This document shows, in pieces, positions 53,368 to 62,300 of a stretch of DNA of 64,000 nt (the stretch's first letter is position 1; the number at the start of each line of letters is the position of its first letter). The stretch comes from Fibrella forsythiae (GTDB lineage Bacteria; Bacteroidota; Bacteroidia; Cytophagales; Spirosomataceae). The stretch lies in the NCBI RefSeq assembly GCF_017353175.1, contig NZ_JAFMYW010000010.1:232849-296848 (forward strand), given 5' to 3'. Below the pieces are notes generated by a model. The model searched no databases and had not been told where the DNA came from. It saw only the letters and a list, made by a program, of their open reading frames with translations. The position numbers and the translations under genes are program-made.

Positions 53368-54189
53368 ATGCCCTATTACGGTTATTTCAATGGAGCTATC
53401 CAGCCCGTCGATCAGATTGGCGTGGGCATTACGGATCTTGGCCTGTTACGCGGCTACGGCCTGTTCGACTATTTTCTGACCTACAACGGCAGGCCTTTTC
53501 AGTGGGATTTATATTGGGCACGCTTCGAGAAGTCGGCCGGGCGGATGAACCTGCCGCTGCCGCTTACGAAAGAGCAAACGTACCCAATCCTGCTCGATCT
53601 GCTGGCGCGGTCTGGTGAACCAAACGTGGCGTTTCGGTTTATCATGACCGGTGGCTACGCGCCTGACAGCATCAGTATTGTCACGCCAAACCTGCTCATG
53701 CTGTCAGAGCCTATTCACCCGGTGCCCGAGTGGCAGTATGAGCGTGGTATCCAGGTTATTCTCGATGACTATGTGCGGGAAACTGCCGAGGTGAAAACGA
53801 CCGATTACAAGCGGGTGATGCTCTTACACGGAGCCATTCAGGCGGCTGGTGCGCAGGATGTGCTGTACCATAAAGACGGTGAGATCAGCGAACTGAGCCG
53901 CAGCAACGTTTTTCTGGTTATGGGCAACCGGCTTGTTACGCCCAACCGTAATATTCTCTACGGCGTTACCCGCCGCACGATCCTCGATTTAGCCAGAGAC
54001 GATTTTCAGATCGAAGAGCGGCCGGTGCTGCTCTCCGAGTTATACGAAGCCAGCGAAGTATTTACGACCAGCACGAATAAAAAAGTACTGCCCATTGTCC
54101 GGATTGGTAATCTGCCAATTGCCGATGGGCAGGTTGGGCCCGTATCGAAACAACTGCTGGCGCGCTTTATGGCGTTTACGGGCCGCTAG
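53368..54189 (+). CDS. PLP-dependent aminotransferase class IV (BCAT/DAAT-like)
   Basis: 273 residues from ATG 53368. A GTG-initiated extension from 53257 adds a hydrophobic segment but covers the promoter and is atypical for the family. PLP-fold type IV: opening YYGYFNGAIQPV, Arg-rich RGYGLFDYFLTYNG, catalytic Lys in TTDYKRVMLL, cofactor Glu and Asn in GEISELSRSNVFLV, and TTSTNKKVLPI. Amino donor and acceptor are not determinable (branched-chain amino acid, D-amino acid or aminodeoxychorismate-type). Confidence 0.88.
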   Translation: MPYYGYFNGAIQPVDQIGVGITDLGLLRGYGLFDYFLTYNGRPFQWDLYWARFEKSAGRMNLPLPLTKEQTYPILLDLLARSGEPNVAFRFIMTGGYAPDSISIVTPNLLMLSEPIHPVPEWQYERGIQVILDDYVRETAEVKTTDYKRVMLLHGAIQAAGAQDVLYHKDGEISELSRSNVFLVMGNRLVTPNRNILYGVTRRTILDLARDDFQIEERPVLLSELYEASEVFTTSTNKKVLPIVRIGNLPIADGQVGPVSKQLLARFMAFTGR

Positions 54190-54202
54190 TCAACAATACT
54201 GG

Positions 54203-54228
54203 TGTGGCCTCACTGCTGCGAGGCCACA
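54203..54228. terminator. 9-bp hairpin between aminotransferase and kdsC stops
   Basis: TGTGGCCTC (54203-54211) pairs perfectly with GAGGCCACA (54220-54228), 8-nt loop, in the 47-bp gap between convergent stops. A bidirectional terminator is likely. Confidence 0.7.
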
Positions 54229-54236
54229 TCAGCCAC

Positions 54237-54743
54237 TTACGGAATGATCCAGGTTCCCTGTGCCCGCATCACCTGCTCAATAACATCGCGAACGGCGCCA
54301 TGACCGCCTGCTTTTGGCGATATGTAATCGCACACCGCCTGAATCTCATCAACGGCATCGGCCGGGCAGGTACTAAACAAAGCCGGGCGGCTCAGAATAT
54401 GGTAATCGGGCAGGTCGTCGCCCATGTATAAGATCTCCGACTCAACCAGGTTGTCCCGTTTCATATAGCCCAGGTAGACATCGAGCTTGTGATCAGTGGG
54501 CCCGCCCATGAACACGTTTTTGATGCCCAGAAAGGCGAGCCGTTTCCGAACGCCATCCTGATTGCCTGCCGACAAAATAGCCACGTTATAGCCCGATTTA
54601 ATGGCCCGTTCAATGCCGTAGCCATCTTTAATGTTGAACGTCCGGTACATCTCGCCGGAAGCCAGCGCGTTGACACTGCCGTCGGTCATCACGCCGTCGA
54701 CGTCGAAAATAAAGGTCCTGATCTGTTTGAAACGGTCTGTCAT
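54237..54743 (-). CDS. kdsC: HAD phosphatase KdsC-like (KDO 8-phosphate phosphatase)
   Basis: 168 residues. HAD motif I FDVDGVMTDG (D14, D16), motif II in LSAGNQDGVR, and motif IV in MGDDLPDYHIL. The cap-less HAD fold with the short length and NVFMGGPTDHKLDVY segment fit KdsC, which releases KDO for lipopolysaccharide inner core synthesis. Its -7 element ends 4 nt before the ATG. It diverges from the methyltransferase gene. Confidence 0.9.
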   Translation of the reverse strand: MTDRFKQIRTFIFDVDGVMTDGSVNALASGEMYRTFNIKDGYGIERAIKSGYNVAILSAGNQDGVRKRLAFLGIKNVFMGGPTDHKLDVYLGYMKRDNLVESEILYMGDDLPDYHILSRPALFSTCPADAVDEIQAVCDYISPKAGGHGAVRDVIEQVMRAQGTWIIP

Positions 54744-54747
54744 GGAG

Positions 54748-54755
54748 CAAATGTA
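54748..54755 (-). promoter_or_regulatory. -7 element 4 nt before kdsC ATG (leaderless arrangement)
   Basis: On the minus strand TACATTTG is followed by CTCC and ATG (54743). Confidence 0.6.
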
Positions 54756-54902
54756 TGCACGCTTTCCTTGTCCCGGCGTTATTCATGGCCATTTGCCTTT
54801 GGTGTCACGACTAGTTATTCGTAACTAAAATAGCAGATGACCGGTACGGCGCAGCGTAATGACACCGAAGGCAAATCACCACCTAATGACCGGTAGCATC
54901 CC

Positions 54903-54910
54903 TACCTTTG
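54903..54910 (+). promoter_or_regulatory. -7 element 5 nt before the rRNA methyltransferase ATG (leaderless arrangement)
   Basis: TACCTTTG is followed by CCGGT and then ATG (54916). It supports that start over the in-frame ATG at 54859. Confidence 0.6.
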
Positions 54911-54915
54911 CCGGT

Positions 54916-56307
54916 ATGAATCCTACTCAACTGCCAGAGGCCTTTCGGCAGCAGATGCAACAGCAACTTGGTACCGAATTTCCTGCTTTTGAAGCAGCCC
55001 TTGGTACGCTACCGCCGGTAAGCATCCGGCTGAATCCGCGTAAATCTGGTTTCGATACAACAGATAAAACACCTGTGCCCTGGTGCGAAGGAGCGTATTA
55101 CCTGCCCGAACGTCCCGTTTTTACGCTCGACCCGCTGTTTCAGGCGGGGGCTTATTACGTACAGGAAGCGTCATCGATGTTGTTGGCCGAAGCCGTGCGG
55201 CAAACCATTGGCCAGCGGAAAGCTTATGCTGGTCAGCCACCCATCCGCGCGCTCGATCTCTGCGCAGCGCCGGGTGGGAAAAGTACGCTCCTGGCTTCGG
55301 CCCTGCCCGATTCCAGCGTGCTGGTCTGCAACGAAGTGATTCGTACCCGGATTCCCATCCTGCGCGAGAACATGGACAAATGGGGGTATGCCAATGTGGT
55401 AGTCAGTCATCATGATCCCGAAGAGTTTGCGCCATTGGCCGGTTATTTCGATCTGGTTATGGTTGATGCGCCCTGCTCGGGTGAAGGCCTGTTCAGAAAA
55501 GACCCGGCGGCGATAAATGAATGGTCGCCTGATCATGTGCAAATGTGCTCGCTGCGACAAAAACGCATTATGTCGGCGGCGGCTCCGCTGGTGGCCGATG
55601 GCGGCTGGCTCATTTACAGCACCTGCACCTACAACGATGCCGAGAACCTGGAGATGATCCGTTTTCTGAGCGAAAATGGCTTCTCGAACCGCCCGCTCGA
55701 CCTGCCCGCCGATTGGGGCGTTGAGGCCAGAACGGTTGGTGATGCCGTGGGGTATCAGTGCTATCCGCACCGGGTGCGGGGCGAGGGCTTTTTTATCAGC
55801 GTATTCCGGCGGCGGGCAGCGGCAACAGCGCCCGTTACCCGGAATCGCGGCTTCAAGTCGGCGCGGCCTGTACACCGGAAGCAACTGGGTACGTTGCGGC
55901 TTTTCCTGAAAAACCCGGATGCGTTTTCGTATTGGGAAAAACCCAATGGCGATGTCATTGCTGTACCGCTGGGTCTTGAGAAAGAACTGGTGCTGATTGA
56001 TACTGTCTTACATAACAAAGGGTTTGGGCTTGACCTCGGCGTATTTAAAGGTACTGATTTCATGCCCGCTCATGCGCTGGCCCTTAGTACAGAGCTGGCT
56101 GATGGCCTACCCGGTGTTGACCTGACCCTCGACGATGCCCTTCGTTATTTCAAAAAAGAAAATCTGGTGTTGCCCGACGTACCCAGAGGTTGGTTGATGG
56201 CTCGTTATAAGGGGCTGCCGTTGGGCTGGATGAAAGGCGTTGGCTCACGCATCAATAACTACCTGCCGAAAGACTGGCGTATCCGTATGGAAATTCCTGA
56301 GTTTTGA
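54916..56307 (+). CDS. RsmF-like rRNA (cytosine-C5) methyltransferase
   Basis: 463 residues from ATG 54916; the in-frame ATG at 54859 is rejected because a -7 element lies between. NOL1/NOP2/Sun-type enzyme: DLCAAPGGKSTLLA (SAM), the catalytic Cys in DAPCSGEGLFRKD, and the second Cys in YSTCTYNDAENLEM, all characteristic of m5C methyltransferases. A C-terminal ~160-residue region resembles the extra RNA-binding part of RsmF, which methylates 16S rRNA. A rRNA role is inferred. Confidence 0.88.
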   Translation: MNPTQLPEAFRQQMQQQLGTEFPAFEAALGTLPPVSIRLNPRKSGFDTTDKTPVPWCEGAYYLPERPVFTLDPLFQAGAYYVQEASSMLLAEAVRQTIGQRKAYAGQPPIRALDLCAAPGGKSTLLASALPDSSVLVCNEVIRTRIPILRENMDKWGYANVVVSHHDPEEFAPLAGYFDLVMVDAPCSGEGLFRKDPAAINEWSPDHVQMCSLRQKRIMSAAAPLVADGGWLIYSTCTYNDAENLEMIRFLSENGFSNRPLDLPADWGVEARTVGDAVGYQCYPHRVRGEGFFISVFRRRAAATAPVTRNRGFKSARPVHRKQLGTLRLFLKNPDAFSYWEKPNGDVIAVPLGLEKELVLIDTVLHNKGFGLDLGVFKGTDFMPAHALALSTELADGLPGVDLTLDDALRYFKKENLVLPDVPRGWLMARYKGLPLGWMKGVGSRINNYLPKDWRIRMEIPEF

Positions 56308-56417
56308 GGATCGTGTTTACGATGCTTTTCTGTTGTCCCGACGAATGAGGGGTCATGGCATTCCCCCGGGATGATGAAACCATCGTCGTACACTTGTACT
56401 TCCTAAACCTTACTTGT

Positions 56418-57437
56418 ATGAAACGGATTTTACTGGTTCTGGCTGGCCTGCTGGTGTTACTGGCAGTTGTGTACGGCTTCGGTCCACGGCCACAGTTTGC
56501 TCATTTACCAATAAAGACCGCGCCGCTTCCTGCCGACCTGGCTACATTGGAACGCACGATCGCCGAATCAGAAAAAGGGGCGGGCCTTAAACCAGACAAC
56601 GAAGCGCGGATTATCTGGGCCGACAGTAATCGGAAGGCTAAAACGCCGGTCAGTATGGTGTATATTCCCGGGTTTGGGGCAAGCTGGGCCGAAGGTGATC
56701 CGGTTCATAAACGGCTGGCTGCCCATTTTGGCTGTAATCTATATCTGGCCCGCCCGGAAGAACACGGCCTTACCTCGCCCGATGCCCTTAAAAAATTAAC
56801 GCCCGAGAGCTACGCTGCGTCGGCCGAACGGGCGTTGGCCATTGGCAAGGCGCTGGGCGATCGGGTAGTGGTGATCGGTACGTCGGCGGGCGGCATGCTG
56901 ACGCTGTATCTGGCCGAGCGCCATCCTGAACTGGCTGGTGTGGTGCTGTATTCGCCCTGTATTGCTACAGCTAACCCCGCTCTTAAGCTGGCTACCAAAC
57001 CGTGGGGCGTGCAGATCATGAGGCAGGTGTTGCAGGGTGATCACGTCAACGTGACGCATTACAAGCCCGACCGTGCCCGCTACTGGCTGACCCAGTACCA
57101 CATCAACGGACTGGTAGTGCTACAGGCCATGATGGATGAATATATGACACCCGCTGAATTGGCCAGGGTGAAACAACCGTTGTTCCTGGGTTACTATTAT
57201 AAAGACGACGACCATCAGGATAAAGTAGTCTCGGTAGCGGCTATGCTGGCGATGTATGACCAACTGGGTACGTTGCCCGACAGGAAAGAAAAAGTAGCTT
57301 TTCCGAATGCGGGTGAGCACGTTATCGCCTCACATTTTACGTCTGGTGATCTGAACGGGGTGTACAGGGCATCGGAACGGTTTCTGACCAACGTTGTGAA
57401 GCTGAAGCCTGTGTTGGGTACGCTGGCCTCTAAATAA
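56418..57437 (+). CDS. Membrane-anchored alpha/beta hydrolase
   Basis: 339 residues from ATG 56418; the in-frame ATG at 56355 would add 21 residues ahead of the hydrophobic anchor. One TM or uncleaved signal segment (ILLVLAGLLVLLAVVYGF), then an alpha/beta hydrolase core: VYIPGFGASWAEGD, nucleophile elbow VVIGTSAGGML, likely acid in YYYKDDDHQDKVV and His in NAGEHVIAS. Substrate unknown. It may form a loose operon with the next gene (42-bp gap, but with its own -7 element there). Confidence 0.82.
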   Translation: MKRILLVLAGLLVLLAVVYGFGPRPQFAHLPIKTAPLPADLATLERTIAESEKGAGLKPDNEARIIWADSNRKAKTPVSMVYIPGFGASWAEGDPVHKRLAAHFGCNLYLARPEEHGLTSPDALKKLTPESYAASAERALAIGKALGDRVVVIGTSAGGMLTLYLAERHPELAGVVLYSPCIATANPALKLATKPWGVQIMRQVLQGDHVNVTHYKPDRARYWLTQYHINGLVVLQAMMDEYMTPAELARVKQPLFLGYYYKDDDHQDKVVSVAAMLAMYDQLGTLPDRKEKVAFPNAGEHVIASHFTSGDLNGVYRASERFLTNVVKLKPVLGTLASK

Positions 57438-57449
57438 TGATATGAGGCG

Positions 57450-57457
57450 TAGCTTTG
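57450..57457 (+). promoter_or_regulatory. -7 element before the glycosyltransferase-like gene
   Basis: TAGCTTTG matches TAnnTTTG, ending 22 nt before the ATG at 57480. Confidence 0.5.
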
Positions 57458-57479
57458 CCGTCTCTTTAACCAAATCAAC

Positions 57480-58379
57480 ATGCCTCAACCTAACTCTGTT
57501 GATGTAGCTATCAGCGTATACGGTAAGCCGAACATAACGGCGGTGACGTTGCTATCACTGCTCAGGCAATCGGCCCAATGGATTGATACCATCTACTTTA
57601 TTGAAGAACGTAAACAACCTGAACAGACCGATTATTCGCTGCTGAAAACCTGGTTGAAACCCTATAACGTAGTGTATTACCGGCCGTGGGTCAATTATGG
57701 CTACCGGAACATGAATGAGAGTCCACGGCGGCATCTGCTGGCACTGCCTCCGTTCAGGCACGCGCTTCGGTACCAGTATGCGTGGGAGAAGACTAATAAA
57801 AAGCGCCTCTTCATCACGCACAATGACGTCTTGTATAAAGGCGATCTGATAGGTGCCTACCTGGAAGCTATCGGCGACGGCATCGGCATTGGGAAAGTGG
57901 GGCAATGCTGGAACTGTCCGGCCTTCAAAGAACACCTCTGCGATGGTGATCGCTACCTGCGCTATCGGCCCTTCGAGGCTGAAGTAAACCAGTTATATGC
58001 AAAACACGGTGACCCACGGGGCGGCTCTTATCAAAAACAACTCGCCAAACAGGGGCCTTGGCCATTGCCAGAGTGTCGGCTGAACGAGTACGCCTGTCTG
58101 ATTGATCTGGAAAAAGCCCGGGCTGTTACGCAACCGCACGGGTCGGCCCATCCATTTGGTTTTTTTGGTAACATCGATACAGCCAGCGACTGGTTCAGCG
58201 ATATCAGTAAAATGGGCTACCCTGTCGTCAATTTCGATTACGATCCCTACGCGTCGCACAGTTGGGTAAATGCGTTGAACAATGGCCACCGTGCGCTTTC
58301 TGATCGGTCTATTTATGATTCTGAAGAAGAAATTGCCCGGCAGTATCTCCAAACAGAATTTGGTATTAAGGCAGGCTAA
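57480..58379 (+). CDS. Glycosyltransferase-like protein of unrecognised family
   Basis: 299 residues, soluble. The opening VDVAISVYGKPNITAVTLLSL and the later FITHNDVLYKGDLIG (with a D-x-x-x-x-x-D-like acidic patch) resemble the nucleotide-sugar part of GT-A glycosyltransferases. A striking Cys cluster, QCWNCPAFKEHLC, sits mid-protein (~140-155), and the C-terminal HPFGFFGNIDTASDW has conserved-looking aromatics. I cannot place it in a known GT family. A role in surface glycan synthesis is a guess from the overall fold. Confidence 0.55.
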   Translation: MPQPNSVDVAISVYGKPNITAVTLLSLLRQSAQWIDTIYFIEERKQPEQTDYSLLKTWLKPYNVVYYRPWVNYGYRNMNESPRRHLLALPPFRHALRYQYAWEKTNKKRLFITHNDVLYKGDLIGAYLEAIGDGIGIGKVGQCWNCPAFKEHLCDGDRYLRYRPFEAEVNQLYAKHGDPRGGSYQKQLAKQGPWPLPECRLNEYACLIDLEKARAVTQPHGSAHPFGFFGNIDTASDWFSDISKMGYPVVNFDYDPYASHSWVNALNNGHRALSDRSIYDSEEEIARQYLQTEFGIKAG

Positions 58380-58403
58380 CCACCTTCAACTGCTCATTTC
58401 CCG

Positions 58404-58411
58404 TTACTTTT
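58404..58411 (+). promoter_or_regulatory. -7 element for fabI
   Basis: TACTTTTG matches TAnnTTTG, 102 nt before the fabI ATG. A long untranslated leader of about 95 nt is implied. Confidence 0.5.
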
Positions 58412-58513
58412 GCGCTCCCTGAGTGACTGGTGCAGCCAGTATAATCGTTGAGCCGCGAGGTTTGTTATGCGCTTTAGCAGTCATTCTACATCCTATATTA
58501 TTTATACTGACTT

Positions 58514-59320
58514 ATGGCTTACGGACTCCTTAACGGAAAGCGCGGCATCATTTCGGGTGCCCTTAACGAACAATCAATCGCCTGGAAAGTAGCCCTGAAG
58601 GCCAAAGAAGAGGGGGCAACGTTTGTGCTCACCAACGCACCAATTGCCATGCGGATGGGCGCGATCAACGAACTGGCCCAGCACTGCAACGCCGAAATCA
58701 TTCCCGCCGACGCTACGTCGACCGAAGATCTGGAAAAATTATTCACCCAGTCGCAGGAGATTTTGGGTGGGAAAGTTGACTTCGTTCTGCACAGTATCGG
58801 TATGAGCCCCAACATCCGTAAAGGTCGCGCCTATACCGATTTGAACTATGAGTGGTTCAAGCAAAGCCTCGATATTTCGGCGATGTCGCTACACCGGATG
58901 TTGCAGACCGCCTATAAGCAGGATGCCATCAGCGAATGGGGTTCGGTTGTGGCGTTGACCTACATGGCTGCCCAACGGACGTTCCCGTTCTATACCGATA
59001 TGGCCGAAGCCAAAGCCATGCTCGAATCAGTAGCCCGTAGTTTTGGCTACCACTACGGCAAGTACCGTAAAGTGCGTGTAAACACGGTATCGCAATCCCC
59101 AACCGTTACCACAGCCGGAGCAGGTATTGGCGGTTTCGATAAATTCTATGATTTCGCCGACAAAATGGCTCCGCTAGGCAACGCCTCCGCCGACCAGTGC
59201 GCCGATTATTGCCTCACGCTCTTCTCTGACCTGACCCGCATGGTGACCATGCAGAACCTCTTCCACGACGGTGGCTTCGTCAACACCGGTGTTTCGATGG
59301 AAGTGATGGGAGGAATGTAA
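58514..59320 (+). CDS. fabI: Enoyl-[acyl-carrier-protein] reductase (NADH)
   Basis: 268 residues. It reduces trans-2-enoyl-ACP in the last step of fatty-acid elongation. SDR fold with the catalytic pair Y150 and Y160 and Lys K167 in LTYMAAQRTFPFYTDMAEAK, the same spacing as in E. coli FabI (146/156/163). N-terminal GIISGALNEQSIAWKVA is the cofactor loop of this family. Single gene, convergent with sbcC; target of triclosan-type inhibitors in this family (known). Confidence 0.96.
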   Translation: MAYGLLNGKRGIISGALNEQSIAWKVALKAKEEGATFVLTNAPIAMRMGAINELAQHCNAEIIPADATSTEDLEKLFTQSQEILGGKVDFVLHSIGMSPNIRKGRAYTDLNYEWFKQSLDISAMSLHRMLQTAYKQDAISEWGSVVALTYMAAQRTFPFYTDMAEAKAMLESVARSFGYHYGKYRKVRVNTVSQSPTVTTAGAGIGGFDKFYDFADKMAPLGNASADQCADYCLTLFSDLTRMVTMQNLFHDGGFVNTGVSMEVMGGM

Positions 59321-59321
59321 C

Positions 59322-59395
59322 AAGTCCTCTGTCTTCTGTTGCGTGCTCAGGTACGTTGCCTGGCAGCGCAACAGAGGACGGAAGACAGAGGACTT
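59322..59395. terminator. Composite hairpin between fabI and sbcC with the 9-mer in its loop
   Basis: Outer arms 59322-59336 and 59381-59395 pair over 15 bp. A smaller inner stem (TGTTGCG with CGCAACA) closes over a loop that contains the 9-mer copy at 59348-59356 in the form CAGG-tacgttg-CCTG. Followed by T7 on the plus strand. Serves both convergent genes. Confidence 0.75.
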
Positions 59396-59398
59396 TTT

Positions 59399-62300
59399 TT
59401 AACTCGTTATATAGCACCGGCTGTTACCATCAATGCCTCGTTCAACCTGGATCTGAACGGTAATGCGCTCCTTGATCTCGTGGCGGTGCGAGATGATGCC
59501 GATGGTCTTCTGACTTTCCTGCTGTAGCTTTTCCAGCATCACAATTGCCGTATCGAGCGAGTCTGGGTCCAGCGTCCCGAAACCTTCGTCGATAAACAGA
59601 CTGTCGATCTGCACGTTTTGCGACGCCAGATCAGATAAGCCCAGCGCCAGTGCCAGACTCAGGGTGAACGTTTCGCCGCCCGAGAGGCTGGTAATCGTTC
59701 GTTCGGCTTGGCCTTGATATAAATCCACGACAAACAGCTCGTCCTGCTCTTCGCGCGGCGACAGCAGTAGGTAGCGATCTGTCAGGTTTTTCAGGCGGCG
59801 ATTGGCCAGCCCGATGAGCTGCGCCAGCGTCAGGCTTTGGGCAAACTTGCTGAACGAATCACCTTTGGCACTGCCGATCAGTTTGGTCAGCTCTTTCCAG
59901 GGCATCACGTCGGCTTCCATTCTGGCCAGTTCGGCAATGGCTTTCTGATGCGCCGCAACGCTTTTCTTATTCGTGTCGAGTTCGCTGCGGGCGTAACCGG
60001 AACTGGTCAGCAGCTTGTCGTGCTTTTTACGGGCTTCGTCGAATGTTGCTTTTACGTCGTCGGGGAGTAAATCTGTCTTTCGGGATTTTCGGGCTGCTTC
60101 CAGCCGCTTCTGTTCGTCGGCTATGCTCTGGTCGAGCTCAATTTTATCCCGATCCAGTTCGTCGCGTTGTTTTTGCAGTTTCTGCGTGGTGGGTACGTCC
60201 AGCAGTAGTTTTCGGGCCGATTCGGCTGAATCGAGGCCCTGCTTTTTCAGTAACGGGGTCAATGCCGTCAGCACCCGCTTTTCTTCGGCCAGCGCTGCCT
60301 TTTCGTCATCATCCGTTTTTTGCCGAAGTCCGGTCTGTGTGGCTATGCGTCCCTGCACGTCGGCAATGCTTTTGAGCAACGTACCTGACCGTTGCGCCCA
60401 GTCGTCGCCTGCATACAGCGCTTGTTTCTGCTGCGTGAAAAGCTGTATGCTCTGCTGATGATGCTGCAATTCGGTCAACTGGCCAATTAGCGTTTCTAGT
60501 ATCCGATTCTGGTCCCAAAGCGAACGGAGCGTATTCAGATCAGCCTGTGTGCTGGCCAGCTCGCGTTGTTCGCTCTTAAGAAGTTCGGGACCCACGTCTT
60601 CGGCAAGCTGATTGGCTTCACGTAGCGCATTAATTTCATTCCGCTTCCCACGAAACTGTTCGCGCAAGGCATGCTGGGTACGTTCCGCTTCTGCCAGTTG
60701 AGCTTCCTGCGCAATCAATTTATCCGACAACTCTTTAGTAGCGACCCTGGCTTGCTGAAGTTCATCTTTCGCCAGCAACAGTTTGGCAGCAACCGTACCC
60801 AACTGATTGACGTAGTGAGTAGCGTACGGATGCTCCAGCGAACCACAGAGCGGACAGGGTTCATCAGCCACCAGAGCGTCGCGCAATGCCGTTAAATTCA
60901 CTTCGGCACTGAGTCGGCGCTGTTCTGCATCGAGTTGATTGGCTGTATCTTCAGCCATCTGTTCACGCTCGCGGGCGGTGGACAGCAATGGCGTGAGAGA
61001 GTCAATCTGGGTCTTTAACGCCTCAATTGGTTCGGCCAGCTTCTGACCCTTAAAAATCCGGTCCTGCTGTTCCCCTTCAAGCAGAATTAACGTACCCAGC
61101 ACCTTATCTCGGGCAATGGCCTGTTGAATACGGTCGGGAAGCGTGGTCGGCGTAACGGCTGGGTACGTTGCCTGCAAGGCGTCTATACGTACCTGTAAAG
61201 ACGCCCTCTCCGTTTCAACCTGCACCAGCGAATCGGCTATGTTCAACAGCGTGAGTTGATGAAGCCCAAGAGTGCGCAGTGCGGCTGAATCGATCGATGC
61301 CTGTTGGCGAATGCGTTGCAGGAGGGGAGTGGCGGCCGTTTGTTCAGCCCCAATTTTATCCTGTAACGTTTTCAGTTGATCACGAAACGCCTCGATAGCT
61401 GCGCTAACACTTTGTGAGGCCAACTGCGGAGCGCCAATAAATGTCGCGGCCTCCGTGAGCAGGCTATCAAGTTGCTGCGAAAGCTTGGCTAGCTCGTCTG
61501 TCACGTTCGTCCGATCCTGGCGGGCTCTGACAATGGCCCGTTCTGCTCCGGCGAGATCGCTAAGCAAGCCGGCTAATGGGGTTGCTTTGTCGTGGAGCAG
61601 CAACCGTTCGCGGTCCGGTGCAAAAGCAGCGGTTCGTTCCGCCAGTTTTTCACCGGTTGTCGCCAGCCTCGCCAATACCTTCTCTGCCCGTTCAGCATCA
61701 TCCACCAATCTTTTCTCGGCATCAAATAATTTGATCTGCGCTTTGATTTCAGCCAATTGTTCGTCGGCCTTTGTCAATTGATCAGTAAGTTCAGTTACCC
61801 GCTCGTCACTTAGCATTCTGATCGAACTGACCCCCAATTTCTTTGTGCTGATCTGCTCGTCGAGGTACTTGGTATGCTCAAATGCTTTTCGACTCAATTG
61901 CCGGTAGATCTCCGTTCCGGTCAGTTGCTCCAACATCTTGCTTCGTTCCGACGCCCGTGATTTCAGAAATTGGTCGAACGCCCCCTGCGCCAGTACAATC
62001 GACTTGACGAACTGTTCGTAAGACAGCCCGATCAGTTCTTCGTTTTTCTTCGGAAAATCGCGCAGGTCTTTAATCGGAAACAGAATACCCTCTGGCTTGT
62101 CATCGGCCAGGCGAGCCACTTCCATTTCGTAGTTGTTCCAGTTATTGTTCCGGTTCTTCCGAATCGACCACCGCGATCGATAGCGGTGACCATCTACTTC
62201 GTATTCTACTTCGGCATAAGCGGCCGTGTTAGGCTCAGCCGCTGCCTGCCGGTTCACGATCATTCCGTCATCGGTGATATTGGCTCCCGATATGGCCCCA

